From positions 682,001-746,000 of the forward strand of contig NZ_JTFC01000031.1 in the NCBI RefSeq assembly GCF_003991225.1: 64,000 nucleotides of DNA, in the 5' to 3' direction. Source of the DNA: Candidatus Kurthia intestinigallinarum. Its GTDB lineage: Bacteria; Bacillota; Bacilli; Bacillales_A; Planococcaceae. A program made the position numbers and the translations under genes. Shown here piece after piece: positions 17,286 to 25,081 of this stretch. The stretch's first letter is position 1; each line of letters begins with the position of its first letter. Under the pieces are notes generated by a model, which was not told where the DNA came from, made no database searches, and saw only the letters and a program-made list of their open reading frames with translations.

Positions 17286-18812
17286 TTAATACGTTTTAAT
17301 ATAGTTTGATTTTACCCACACCGCTTTTTTCGGTGCTGAAGTTAAGTACACTTTATACCATTTCGCCTTGGCACTATCGGTTTTGGTGACCTTTTTATTG
17401 TCCTTTAGCACAAATTGAATCGGTGAATAGGCGAGTGCATTCGAGACGGTCGAATATTTTGAGCCAGCATTTGAATGCGCGGTCGTCGTTTCGGTAATAA
17501 AGCCAAGTGTTTTGGTTGTAAGATGATCACTGCGCACCCAGCCCTGTGTCCCGTCATAGTCAATGCGATACCAGCGCGCCATTTTCGTCGTGCTAATCGC
17601 CACATCGCGCACATCACTATGATAGGCTGTGAGCTTAATTTTCTTTTTCGCCGCATACGTGCCAAGTGTGCGCGCGTACGTGTATGGCAGCGCATAGACA
17701 GTTGTCGTTTCCTTCGTTGTTGCGGTCATATTCGGTGGCATCGCTTTAAAATGCACAGGCTGCTCCTTTTTCTCAGGTATAATATGCGCATAGTTTTTCG
17801 GCGCTGCAAGGGTCATCGCCACCGCTTTTTTCTTTTTATATTCAGCAGCATTATACGGTTTCATTTGTTCCATAAGATTGGCGATTTTTTGAGCCCAGGT
17901 GCGGTCTGAAGCATAGCGTACATTCATCGCGAGCGCAGACGGACCGTTATAATAAAGGCCATTTTCTGCTAAATAATTCGTATGGATTTTATAGGCGTAG
18001 TAATCTAAGCCCTTTGTGCCGCTTGGAAAATACATCGCGCACGTCACCGGGCATGAATCATACGCCTGATAGCCAAAGAAGTTATTTTTATATTGTGCAA
18101 TGACCGAGCTTCCCCAGCCTGTTTCTAAAATGGCATGCGCAAACATAAACTGCGCGTTAATGCCGGTATCCTTTTGTGCCTCAATAAAAGATGGTGCGAG
18201 CTTATATAAAATATTGTCTGGCGTCTTGCCCTTCGTCAGTAAAAAGGCGCGCATCTCCTTCACTGAAATGGAGGATGCCTTATGTAAATTCATCGCGGCA
18301 TAGCCGTACATCGTCACCGAATCTTCTGGGAACCAGACGTATTTACCGCCCATTTTTCCTTTATACCAATTTTCGGTGCCAATGGTCTCGTACTGGACCA
18401 TCGTGATTTTTTTGGCGACATACTGTGACAAATCGTAGACTACCTCTGTGTCACGCGCGATTGGCATGGCATATGCCTTCTGTAGGCCAATAATGTATTT
18501 GACGTCCTTTTTCGTTGAAATCATCTTTCGGTTATACAGCTTTAGATTGTTTTTTTTAACCCAACCAATCGTTTTAGAACCCTGCTCGATGCGGTAAAAT
18601 GTACCGTCCACACGGCGCACATAATACGAGTGATTTGCGCGACTCCCCGCCTTTGATTTTGATGCCTTCGCATCTGCTTTTTTGTAAATATACACCTTGC
18701 TGCTCGTCAGCTGTGCAATTTGATTTGTTTTTTTCTCGGTGGCATCGGCCGGCATTTCTAAAAATAAAAAGCAGCCGATCATCATACTAAGTGCGAGCAA
18801 CCATGTTTTCAT
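17286..18812 (-). CDS. Exported GH73 N-acetylglucosaminidase, smaller paralogue
   Basis: The signal peptide (1-24) ends PADA. One diverged SH3/GW-like pair (residues 30-170; IGWVKKNNL, KYVWFPEDS) precedes the glucosaminidase domain (residues 180-330: AHAILETGWGSSV, NNFFGYQAYDSC, TCAMYFPSG). Two C-terminal SH3 domains follow (RIDYDGTQGWVR, KAVWVKSNY). Domain order from the catalytic core to the C-terminus is the same as in the 1012-aa neighbour, so the two arose by duplication, with repeat number changing. The role is peptidoglycan glycan cleavage outside the cell. The ribosome site AGAAGGT lies eight bases before the ATG. It is transcribed divergently from the thioredoxin-like gene. Confidence 0.88.
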   Translation of the reverse strand: MKTWLLALSMMIGCFLFLEMPADATEKKTNQIAQLTSSKVYIYKKADAKASKSKAGSRANHSYYVRRVDGTFYRIEQGSKTIGWVKKNNLKLYNRKMISTKKDVKYIIGLQKAYAMPIARDTEVVYDLSQYVAKKITMVQYETIGTENWYKGKMGGKYVWFPEDSVTMYGYAAMNLHKASSISVKEMRAFLLTKGKTPDNILYKLAPSFIEAQKDTGINAQFMFAHAILETGWGSSVIAQYKNNFFGYQAYDSCPVTCAMYFPSGTKGLDYYAYKIHTNYLAENGLYYNGPSALAMNVRYASDRTWAQKIANLMEQMKPYNAAEYKKKKAVAMTLAAPKNYAHIIPEKKEQPVHFKAMPPNMTATTKETTTVYALPYTYARTLGTYAAKKKIKLTAYHSDVRDVAISTTKMARWYRIDYDGTQGWVRSDHLTTKTLGFITETTTAHSNAGSKYSTVSNALAYSPIQFVLKDNKKVTKTDSAKAKWYKVYLTSAPKKAVWVKSNYIKTY

Positions 18813-18926
18813 ATTCCTATACCTTCTTTCATTCTCACTACCCTACATATCGTCCAGTTCTTGAGGTTTTCTAGTTGTAAAAGTTCCCAGCTATCAGGCA
18901 CAATAGGAGAAAAGGGAGGAATTATC

Positions 18927-19481
18927 ATGAAAACTGAACAACAATATTTTGACGAAGCACTACCAATGCACGACTATATTGCACAAATGGACGTACCTTT
19001 TTTAAAGGAAGGCACTGAAAAAATTTATAACCAGTTCGACGTACCAAATGACGGCTTTGCGGAGCGTTTAGCAGGTCATAAAATTTTAGCAATCACTGAA
19101 AACTGGTGCGGCGATGCGATGCTAAACAACCCGATCATGCTAAAAATTGCGGAGGCCGCTGGTATCGAAATGCGCGCCGCTTTCCGTGATGCAGATACCG
19201 ATTTAATCGACAACTATTTAACAAATGGTGGCCGTGCGATTCCCATTTATTTAGTATTAAATGAAGCTGGCGAGGTTGTCGCAAAATGGGGTCCTCGTGC
19301 ACCAGAGCTTCAATTATTAGTCGTGAATGGTCGCGCTGAGCTTCCGCCAAAAGAAGACGAAGGCTATGCAGCAGCTGAAAAAGCGCTATATGGTGGTCTT
19401 CAACAAAAATACATCGCCGAATCACAATGCTGGTCATGGGTGTATGAAGATATTAAACGCGTCGTAACCGCGGCATTATAG
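18927..19481 (+). CDS. Thioredoxin-like fold protein with WCGDA motif
   Basis: The ATG at 18927 follows AAAGGGAGGA by six bases; the longer frame from 18861 has no ribosome site. The 184 residues show a thioredoxin fold with E-N-W-C-G-D-A-M at the redox position (single Cys in place of CxxC), then the strand-turn GRAIPIYLVLNEAGEVVAKW with the cis-Pro. This matches the Bacillales 'thioredoxin family protein' group of unknown role. A lone Cys argues against ordinary dithiol exchange. It is cytosolic (no signal peptide) and monocistronic, with a terminator at 19523-19560. Confidence 0.82.
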   Translation: MKTEQQYFDEALPMHDYIAQMDVPFLKEGTEKIYNQFDVPNDGFAERLAGHKILAITENWCGDAMLNNPIMLKIAEAAGIEMRAAFRDADTDLIDNYLTNGGRAIPIYLVLNEAGEVVAKWGPRAPELQLLVVNGRAELPPKEDEGYAAAEKALYGGLQQKYIAESQCWSWVYEDIKRVVTAAL

Positions 19482-19522
19482 GCGAAAAACTTAACCATCT
19501 AGAACAATATAAGAACAAAAGG

Positions 19523-19560
19523 ACACTTTCACGAAGAAAAATCGTTGGAAGTGTTTTTTT
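19523..19560 (+). terminator. Terminator of the thioredoxin-like gene
   Basis: ACACTT and ACGA pair with TCGT and AAGTGT, followed by seven T. Confidence 0.75.
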
Positions 19561-19747
19561 ATGCGCGAAAAAAGCGTATTCGACGAGAGATAATTTTGTC
19601 GCACAAGACCAAGGTGCATCTAAACAGACAGTAGATGAAGAAATTGTAGATGAGTATGAGCAAGCAGACAAAGAAAAAGGCGCTATCATGGGCATGTCCG
19701 GTAAAGACACGCCCGCTGATAACGCCCGTATGAACTATCACATTTGA
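19556..19747 (+). pseudogene. Possible small-gene remnant
   Basis: The frame gcg-aaa-aaa-gcg... stays open for about 60 codons and reads like a small hydrophilic protein (QTVDEEIVDEYEQADKEKG, then GMSGKDTPADNARMNYHI-stop). It has no in-frame start codon or ribosome site and begins in the T-run of the preceding terminator. It may be a decayed small gene. The family is not recognised. Confidence 0.25.
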
Positions 19748-19790
19748 TAAAGGTAACGGCATGGTGTATACAAAAAAGATCGTAAATAAG

Positions 19791-19903
19791 AATTTGACGG
19801 CGACTCCTAGAGGGGGGGTCCCCCTAGCATGAGTGGAAGACCCCGCAGTGAGCTTGCGAGCGAGGAGGCTTCCGCCATGCCCCAGGAAAGCGTCCGTCAA
19901 ATT
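19791..19903. repeat. 113-bp palindromic interspersed repeat of the Bacillales type
   Basis: The ends are a perfect inverted repeat: AATTTGACGG (19791-19800) and CCGTCAAATT (19894-19903). The interior (GCGACTCCTAG, GACCCCGCAGTGAG, GCGAGGAGGCTTCCGCC, GGAAAGCGTCCG) is strikingly G/C-rich against its surroundings. It closely resembles the REP/bcr-like palindromes dispersed between genes in many Bacillus genomes (GCGAAGCGACGAGGAGGCT-type core). Such elements fold into RNA/DNA hairpins and may be moved by unlinked transposases. Only one copy is in this window. Confidence 0.7.
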
Positions 19904-19975
19904 CAGCTGAAAGATATTGTCTTTTTCTTTGTCTCACTTTCGTAGGTCAGTTCCCTATGCACAATTCCTTCTTTA

Positions 19976-21520
19976 TTAAATTAACGGCGCTTTTGGTGTA
20001 TATGCCTCGATATGATCAAGTAGCGCAAGCCAGTTTTTACTGTAAAGCTCTGCTGTGTAGCGTGCTTCGGCCTGCTGTTTCGCTGCCGCGCCCATTTTCT
20101 TCGCCTTCTCCTCATCGAGCATGTCAATCATGGACTCTGAAAGTGCCTCGACATTATGCGCGTCAACAAGCAAGCCATTTTCACCGTCTGTAATCGCTTC
20201 GGCTGCACCAAAGGCCACATTGTAGGCAATGACTGGTGTGCCGTTAGCGAATGCTTCGCCAATGCTCGATGACTGACCATCGGATTCTGACACAATCACA
20301 TTGGCAACAGCACCAGCTAGCACCTCATCAATATTTAATTGATAGCCGTGCACAGTGACGGCGTCTTTTAGCTTCAGCTTCGCGATTTGTTTATTCATCG
20401 CTTCTTTACGCTGCTTCGTCAGCTTGCCGTAAAGCGCTAATTTCGCCTCTGGGTCCTTGTCGACTACAAGCTTAAAGGCATCGATTAATTCACTCGTTGC
20501 ATGCCCTGCATCATAGGATGACACGGAGACGAATTTTTTCATATCACGCACAACATCTGGCTCCGTTGACTCAAAGTAATCCGGCATGACGAACACATTC
20601 TCGCGGTCGCCAATCGTTTGCTCTAAGTGGCGGCGCTGTGCTTCTGTCGTCACGACGATTGGATAACCCTTTGGCATCACCTGCAGTAAAATGGCGGCAT
20701 CCTTCTCCATTACAAGTGGCTCGAAGCTTTCGACATGACTTGTATGACGCATATAAATACGGCTGGCATTGTCATGTTCAAGATTGCTCACGCGCTCGAC
20801 TGTTGAAGGTTGCTCTGCAATAATGATTGGCTTCACTGCTTCTAGGTTTACTAATTCATCGATCCACGCAGTTTGTAGCTGCTTCATCGACGGGAAGACC
20901 ATCGCCTTTGAATAGCTCGGGTCAAATAGGAAAACGGACTGCTGACGATCTGTTTCATTGTTGTACCAAATCGTTAAATAGCAAAAGCCGCTATGTGTAA
21001 AGTAGCGCTCCTGATTTCGTTTATTATTCGCCGGGTGATATAGTGTTTCGCGGGCTAAATAGCCATCCGGGTGAAACTCGCGGCGGCTTGTACGCACGCG
21101 GTTGTCATCGAACTCATCGACGATCATGAGCTGACCATTTTTGTCCCAGCGCTTATATTTCGTATAGACGCCGTTGACAAAGTAGCGCGCCGTATCGCCA
21201 TCATCCTCTACCCAGTAACCTTCCTCAAACTTCGTAATGCTGTTTTCGTAATAGGCTTTTTGTGCGGCAGACATTGATTTTTCGTTAAATTTTTCAGCGT
21301 AATAATCATAGACATTCAACACGGGCACTGCGTCTGGAATAAAGCCGAATGCCTTTAATTCACGCGTGATTTGTGGATAATCAAATGAAAAATCCATCGT
21401 TAAAATGACCGGCTGGTAGCCATGCTTTAAAAATTGTTTTGCTTGTTTAAAAACCGAGCGATTCATGCCCGATGGTTTGATTGATAAGTTCCACATCGTT
21501 AGGAAAATGGTTTTTCGCAT
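19976..21520 (-). CDS. TagE/TarM-like glycosyltransferase (GT4), teichoic acid decoration
   Basis: Start chosen at the ATG at 21520 (MRKTIFLTMWNL), eight bases after GGGGG; an upstream TTG would include the ribosome site. Residues 90-200 form an acidic/aromatic beta domain like the DUF1975 region of TarM/TagE (YFVNGVYTKYKRWDKNGQL, EFHPDGYLARETLYHP). Residues 280-510 are a GT-B Rossmann domain with the sugar-nucleotide region SESDGQSSSIGEAFANGTPV. Here the usual E-x7-E is D-x7-E. It probably glycosylates poly(glycerol- or ribitol-phosphate) in the cytosol before export by the adjacent TagGH. A paralogue lies at 29416. The acceptor sugar cannot be told from sequence. Confidence 0.8.
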   Translation of the reverse strand: MRKTIFLTMWNLSIKPSGMNRSVFKQAKQFLKHGYQPVILTMDFSFDYPQITRELKAFGFIPDAVPVLNVYDYYAEKFNEKSMSAAQKAYYENSITKFEEGYWVEDDGDTARYFVNGVYTKYKRWDKNGQLMIVDEFDDNRVRTSRREFHPDGYLARETLYHPANNKRNQERYFTHSGFCYLTIWYNNETDRQQSVFLFDPSYSKAMVFPSMKQLQTAWIDELVNLEAVKPIIIAEQPSTVERVSNLEHDNASRIYMRHTSHVESFEPLVMEKDAAILLQVMPKGYPIVVTTEAQRRHLEQTIGDRENVFVMPDYFESTEPDVVRDMKKFVSVSSYDAGHATSELIDAFKLVVDKDPEAKLALYGKLTKQRKEAMNKQIAKLKLKDAVTVHGYQLNIDEVLAGAVANVIVSESDGQSSSIGEAFANGTPVIAYNVAFGAAEAITDGENGLLVDAHNVEALSESMIDMLDEEKAKKMGAAAKQQAEARYTAELYSKNWLALLDHIEAYTPKAPLI

Positions 21521-21540
21521 TGTTCGTTCCCCCAATTAAA

Positions 21541-21567
21541 AAGAGGCAGCCAGTAATTGGCTAGCCC
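21541..21567 (-). terminator. Terminator after tagGH
   Basis: On the minus strand GGCTAGCCA-ATTAC-TGGCTGCC is followed by TCTTTTT. It lies between tagH and the downstream glycosyltransferase gene, so the latter needs its own promoter or read-through. Confidence 0.7.
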
Positions 21568-21572
21568 CTTGT

Positions 21573-22370
21573 TTAGTCATGCTTTCGTCCTGCGGCAAGG
21601 CTATCACGAAAGGCCTTCTGTTCTGTTTCAGATAACTTATTATATTTACGTATGAAGGCGCGGTAGTTTTTCATGACCGTATTGGTTGGTCCAAACTCGC
21701 GTAAATGACCGCCTTCAATCCAAGCGATTTTCGTACAGAAGTTCTCGACTTGTTTTGTATTATGGCTGACGAAGAAAATCGTCTTGCCACGTTTTTTATA
21801 TTCCATCATTTTAGCTAATGATTTGTCTGTAAAGGTTTGGTCCCCAACCGATAATGCCTCGTCAATGACGATAACATCTGGGTCTGCTGTGACACTAATC
21901 GCGAAGCCTAGTTTTGCCTTCATCCCGCTTGAGTATTGCTTTACAGGCTGATTAATAAAATCGCCTAGCTCTGAAAACTCAATGATTGCTGGCATAACTT
22001 CCTCGATTTTTTCTTTACTATAGCCCATCAATAAACATTTAAACTCGATATTTTCTTTACCTGTTAAATTATTTGATAGACCAGACTTAATGGCGATGAC
22101 ACTTACTTCCCCTTCAACGATGACTTCGCCTGAAGAGGCAGGTGTGAGGCCGCCGATAATATTTGATAGCGTCGATTTACCGGAGCCGTTAATGCCGACA
22201 AGCCCGACGATATCGCCTTCTTCTACTGAAAACGTAATGCCTTCAATCGCATCGAACTTACGCCCTTTCTTCTTTTTAAATGGAAGAAGTAGGTCGGTGA
22301 GTTGCTCGGATTTCGATTCATACATTGAATACGTTTTCGTCACATTTTTTAAAATAACTGTTTTTGCCAC
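21573..22370 (-). CDS. tagH: Teichoic acid export ABC transporter, ATP-binding subunit
   Basis: ATPase of the polysaccharide/teichoic acid export class. It has Walker A GINGSGKSTLSN (around residue 60), the signature YSSGMKAKLGFA, Walker B PDVIVIDEALSVGD and the switch His in FVSHN. It pairs with the TagG permease encoded 11 bases upstream to flip undecaprenyl-linked wall teichoic acid to the outside. At 265 aa it is the short form, as in Staphylococcus aureus; B. subtilis TagH has an extra C-terminal half that is absent here. The order tagG-tagH is as in the family. Confidence 0.93.
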   Translation of the reverse strand: MAKTVILKNVTKTYSMYESKSEQLTDLLLPFKKKKGRKFDAIEGITFSVEEGDIVGLVGINGSGKSTLSNIIGGLTPASSGEVIVEGEVSVIAIKSGLSNNLTGKENIEFKCLLMGYSKEKIEEVMPAIIEFSELGDFINQPVKQYSSGMKAKLGFAISVTADPDVIVIDEALSVGDQTFTDKSLAKMMEYKKRGKTIFFVSHNTKQVENFCTKIAWIEGGHLREFGPTNTVMKNYRAFIRKYNKLSETEQKAFRDSLAAGRKHD

Positions 22371-22381
22371 CGTAAATCCTC

Positions 22382-23191
22382 CTAAATGAAGTCAGAGAAG
22401 CGTGTTCTGAACTTGAAGTGTGCTTTCGCGCCTAAGAATAGGAACACGAAAATAAGTGCTAAATTATAAAGTGTTAGCTCCCAGTGTGTAATGATGTACC
22501 ATTCGCCGTTTAATAATGAGGCGCGGTAGCCATTTGCTAGGAAGTAAAACGGATTCAGCTGCAAGATGTTCGCTAGCCAGTCAGGGAATTTGTCTGAACG
22601 GTCCCATAAAATTGGCGAGATAAAGAACATCGCTTGTAGTAATGATTGGATTAGCATTTGTAAATCACGCACAACGACGGTTAATGTCGACGTTAAAAGC
22701 GTAATCGAAAAGGCTAATAAATAGCTTAGTGGGATAAAGAATAGAAGCTGTATATAATAGATAGTTGGTAAGTAACCACTAAACCAGAAAACAATCATAA
22801 TAATTCCAACGAGCGCTAGATGACTGTAAAATTTGCTTGTAATAATGTAGCTAGGGATGGCTGATAATGGGAAGTTCATCTTGGCGACGGTATTATACTT
22901 CTGGTAAATCGACTTTGAGCCGTCTAAAATGGCCTTGTTGATAAAGAACCAGAATGAAATACCGGCAAGCATCCAAAGGACGTATGGCATACCATCAATT
23001 GGCTCATTACGGTTCATTGCATAACCGAATACAAACCAATACATCACCATTTGAATTGCTGGATTTAACACTTCCCAGACAACGCCTAAATAATTGTTGT
23101 TGTTATCGATTCGCATTTGGAACTTTGCCAAACGCTGAATCAAGTAAAAGGAGCTGATTTGCTCTTTTACGATTTTGATTAAATCTTTCAT
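22382..23191 (-). CDS. tagG: Teichoic acid export ABC transporter, permease subunit
   Basis: A 269-aa ABC-2 type permease with about six membrane segments (VMYWFVFGYAM, YVLWMLAGISFWFFI, LALVGIIMIVFWFSGY, LAFSITLLTSTL, MFFISPILWD, YNLALIFVFLFLG). The motif NPFYFLANGYRASLLNG before the last segment is typical of TagG. The ribosome site TGAGGAAC precedes the ATG. It is the first gene of tagGH and is transcribed divergently from tagB. Confidence 0.92.
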   Translation of the reverse strand: MKDLIKIVKEQISSFYLIQRLAKFQMRIDNNNNYLGVVWEVLNPAIQMVMYWFVFGYAMNRNEPIDGMPYVLWMLAGISFWFFINKAILDGSKSIYQKYNTVAKMNFPLSAIPSYIITSKFYSHLALVGIIMIVFWFSGYLPTIYYIQLLFFIPLSYLLAFSITLLTSTLTVVVRDLQMLIQSLLQAMFFISPILWDRSDKFPDWLANILQLNPFYFLANGYRASLLNGEWYIITHWELTLYNLALIFVFLFLGAKAHFKFRTRFSDFI

Positions 23192-23397
23192 GTAGTGTTC
23201 CTCAATTCCACGAAATTAGGTTAATAATCCACATCATAGTATAACATAGAACATTCGCTGAAACTTGCGAAAAAAGAGAATTTTGTCGAAATCTCTCTAC
23301 CTTTTGACGGATTGTAAAACATGTCATTTTCACTGTAAATTTCTTGTTTTGAAGCCTTATTTCCTTTTTCTGCTTCTTTGTTAGTGAAAAGCTCTTG

Positions 23398-23426
23398 TTC
23401 AATCGAGCACGATTTTGCGCTATAAT
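23398..23426 (+). promoter_or_regulatory. Probable SigA promoter of tagB-tagD
   Basis: TTCAAT and a perfect TATAAT are separated by 17 bases; the tagB ATG lies 43 bases downstream. Confidence 0.6.
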
Positions 23427-23469
23427 AGGCGTTAGGGTTTTCAATTCTATCTAGAAAACAGGTGACTGT

Positions 23470-24621
23470 ATGAGAAAAGAATGGATCATTACCCTCTTTT
23501 TAATCGTCAATAAAATCTTTTTTAACACATTTAAGCTGTCTAAAAAAACAAATAACATCGTTTTTTTATGTGATTTCGGTGATAATGCCGAATATGTCAC
23601 GAAAGAACTTGGTCGACGAGGCTATCAGGATGTTGTCGTTTTAAAAACCGGCAAATGTAAAACGTCTTTTAAAGACGCTGGTGTAGGCGAAATTGTTTCA
23701 TTTAAGCCCACAAAGCCCTTTGAGTATTTGCGCGGCTTGAAACGACTCGCTACGGCACGTACTGTCCTAATCGACAACTATGCCGCCATTCTTAGCGTCT
23801 GTCATTTTAACGACGAAGTGGAAGTCATTCAGCTCTGGCACGCGGCTGGTGCCGTAAAGAAATTTGGGATGGCCGACCCAAGCTTGACTTATCGCACACC
23901 AAGAGCAATAAAGCGTATTGCAAAGGTGTATGAGGAAATGGATAAGATTGTCGTTGGCTCACCATTTATGGCTCAAATTTTTGCGAGAGCATTCCAAAAA
24001 GAGAGCAATGCGTTTTTACACACAGGTATTCCACGTACTGATTTCTTCTTTGATGAGAAAGCAAAGAACGAGACAATGGATAAGGTGTACGACACGTATC
24101 CAGAGTTGCGCGGTAAGAAGGTCGTTCTGTACGCACCGACTTTCCGTGACAATGAATTATCACAGCAACAAATCCCACTCGATTTCGTCAAAATTGCATC
24201 ACAGCTTGGCGATGACTATCGATTAGTGATTAAATTGCATCCAGCGGTCGTGCATGACTTAAATGCCTTCCGTCATCCATATATTATCAATGTAGCAAAC
24301 AAATTATCCGTAAACGATTTGCTGCTTGTCACCGATTACTTGGTGAGTGATTATTCATCGATTCCGTACGAATTTGCACTTCTTGGCAAGCCACAAATTT
24401 TTTACCCATATGATTTAGAACAGTACCAAATGAGCCGCGGTTTTTGGGATTCCTATGACCAGGTTGTGCCAGGTCCTGTCGTTGATAGCGACGAGGAGCT
24501 TGTGCACACACTGATGCATATGGACTTTGATTTACCACAGGTTGAGCAATTTGCTGCAAAGTGGAATTGCTACTCAGACGGTCATACCGCACAAAAGCTT
24601 GTAGACTACTTACTGAAATAG
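23470..24621 (+). CDS. tagB: TagB-like CDP-glycerol glycerophosphotransferase (primase)
   Basis: A 383-aa member of the glycerophosphotransferase (Glyphos_transf) family. Hallmarks are QLWHAAGAVKKFG, TGIPRTDFFF, LYAPTFRDN, the catalytic KLHP and VSDYSSIPYEFALLGKP. The length matches TagB, which adds the first glycerol-phosphate to the ManNAc-GlcNAc-PP-undecaprenyl linkage unit at the inner membrane face. The N-terminus is hydrophobic/basic, fitting peripheral membrane binding. It is followed after 13 bases by tagD, which makes its CDP-glycerol substrate. The exact family member (TagB or TarF) is inferred from length and neighbour. Confidence 0.82.
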   Translation: MRKEWIITLFLIVNKIFFNTFKLSKKTNNIVFLCDFGDNAEYVTKELGRRGYQDVVVLKTGKCKTSFKDAGVGEIVSFKPTKPFEYLRGLKRLATARTVLIDNYAAILSVCHFNDEVEVIQLWHAAGAVKKFGMADPSLTYRTPRAIKRIAKVYEEMDKIVVGSPFMAQIFARAFQKESNAFLHTGIPRTDFFFDEKAKNETMDKVYDTYPELRGKKVVLYAPTFRDNELSQQQIPLDFVKIASQLGDDYRLVIKLHPAVVHDLNAFRHPYIINVANKLSVNDLLLVTDYLVSDYSSIPYEFALLGKPQIFYPYDLEQYQMSRGFWDSYDQVVPGPVVDSDEELVHTLMHMDFDLPQVEQFAAKWNCYSDGHTAQKLVDYLLK

Positions 24622-24634
24622 GAGTGATTTGTAA

Positions 24635-25024
24635 ATGAAGACCGTTCTTACATACGGAACATTCGATTTACTGCATGTCGGACATATAAATCTTTTGCGT
24701 CGTGCGAAAGCCCTCGGTGACAAGCTAATTGTTGCCATTTCCACAGATGAGTTTAATGCGATGAAGCATAAGCAAGCGTATTACCCGTTTGAGCAACGCA
24801 AACAGATTTTAGAGGCCATCCGTTACGTGGACCTCGTGATTCCAGAAGAAAACTGGGAGCAAAAAATATCAGACGTTCAAAAATACGACGTCGATACGTT
24901 CGTCATGGGTCATGACTGGGAGGGTGAATTTGACTTCTTAAAAGAATACTGTGAAGTCATCTACCTTCCGCGCACAGATGGTATTTCTACAACGAAAGTG
25001 AAATCAGATTTAAGCGAGCATTAA
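24635..25024 (+). CDS. tagD: Glycerol-3-phosphate cytidylyltransferase
   Basis: 129 aa, the normal full length. It carries the nucleotidyltransferase motif HVGH in GTFDLLHVGHINLLRRAK and the C-terminal RTDGISTTKVK signature. It makes CDP-glycerol from CTP and glycerol-3-phosphate for teichoic acid synthesis. It is co-transcribed with tagB and followed by a strong terminator. Confidence 0.96.
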   Translation: MKTVLTYGTFDLLHVGHINLLRRAKALGDKLIVAISTDEFNAMKHKQAYYPFEQRKQILEAIRYVDLVIPEENWEQKISDVQKYDVDTFVMGHDWEGEFDFLKEYCEVIYLPRTDGISTTKVKSDLSEH

Positions 25025-25036
25025 ATTAAAAAGAGG

Positions 25037-25071
25037 AAAAAAGCACTCAACAGGCTGTTGAGTGCTTTTTT
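25037..25071. terminator. Bidirectional terminator between tagD and yhgE
   Basis: AAAAAAGCACTCAACAG pairs perfectly with CTGTTGAGTGCTTTTTT across one G, serving both convergent genes. Confidence 0.95.
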
Positions 25072-25081
25072 GTATGCCTTA

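Noticed and set aside
17475-17909. 144-codon plus-strand frame
   Set aside because: Lies opposite the conserved glucosaminidase gene; Arg/His/Cys-rich shadow translation.
23202-23444. 80-codon minus-strand frame between tagG and tagB
   Set aside because: No ribosome site, unlikely composition, and it overlaps the tagB promoter.
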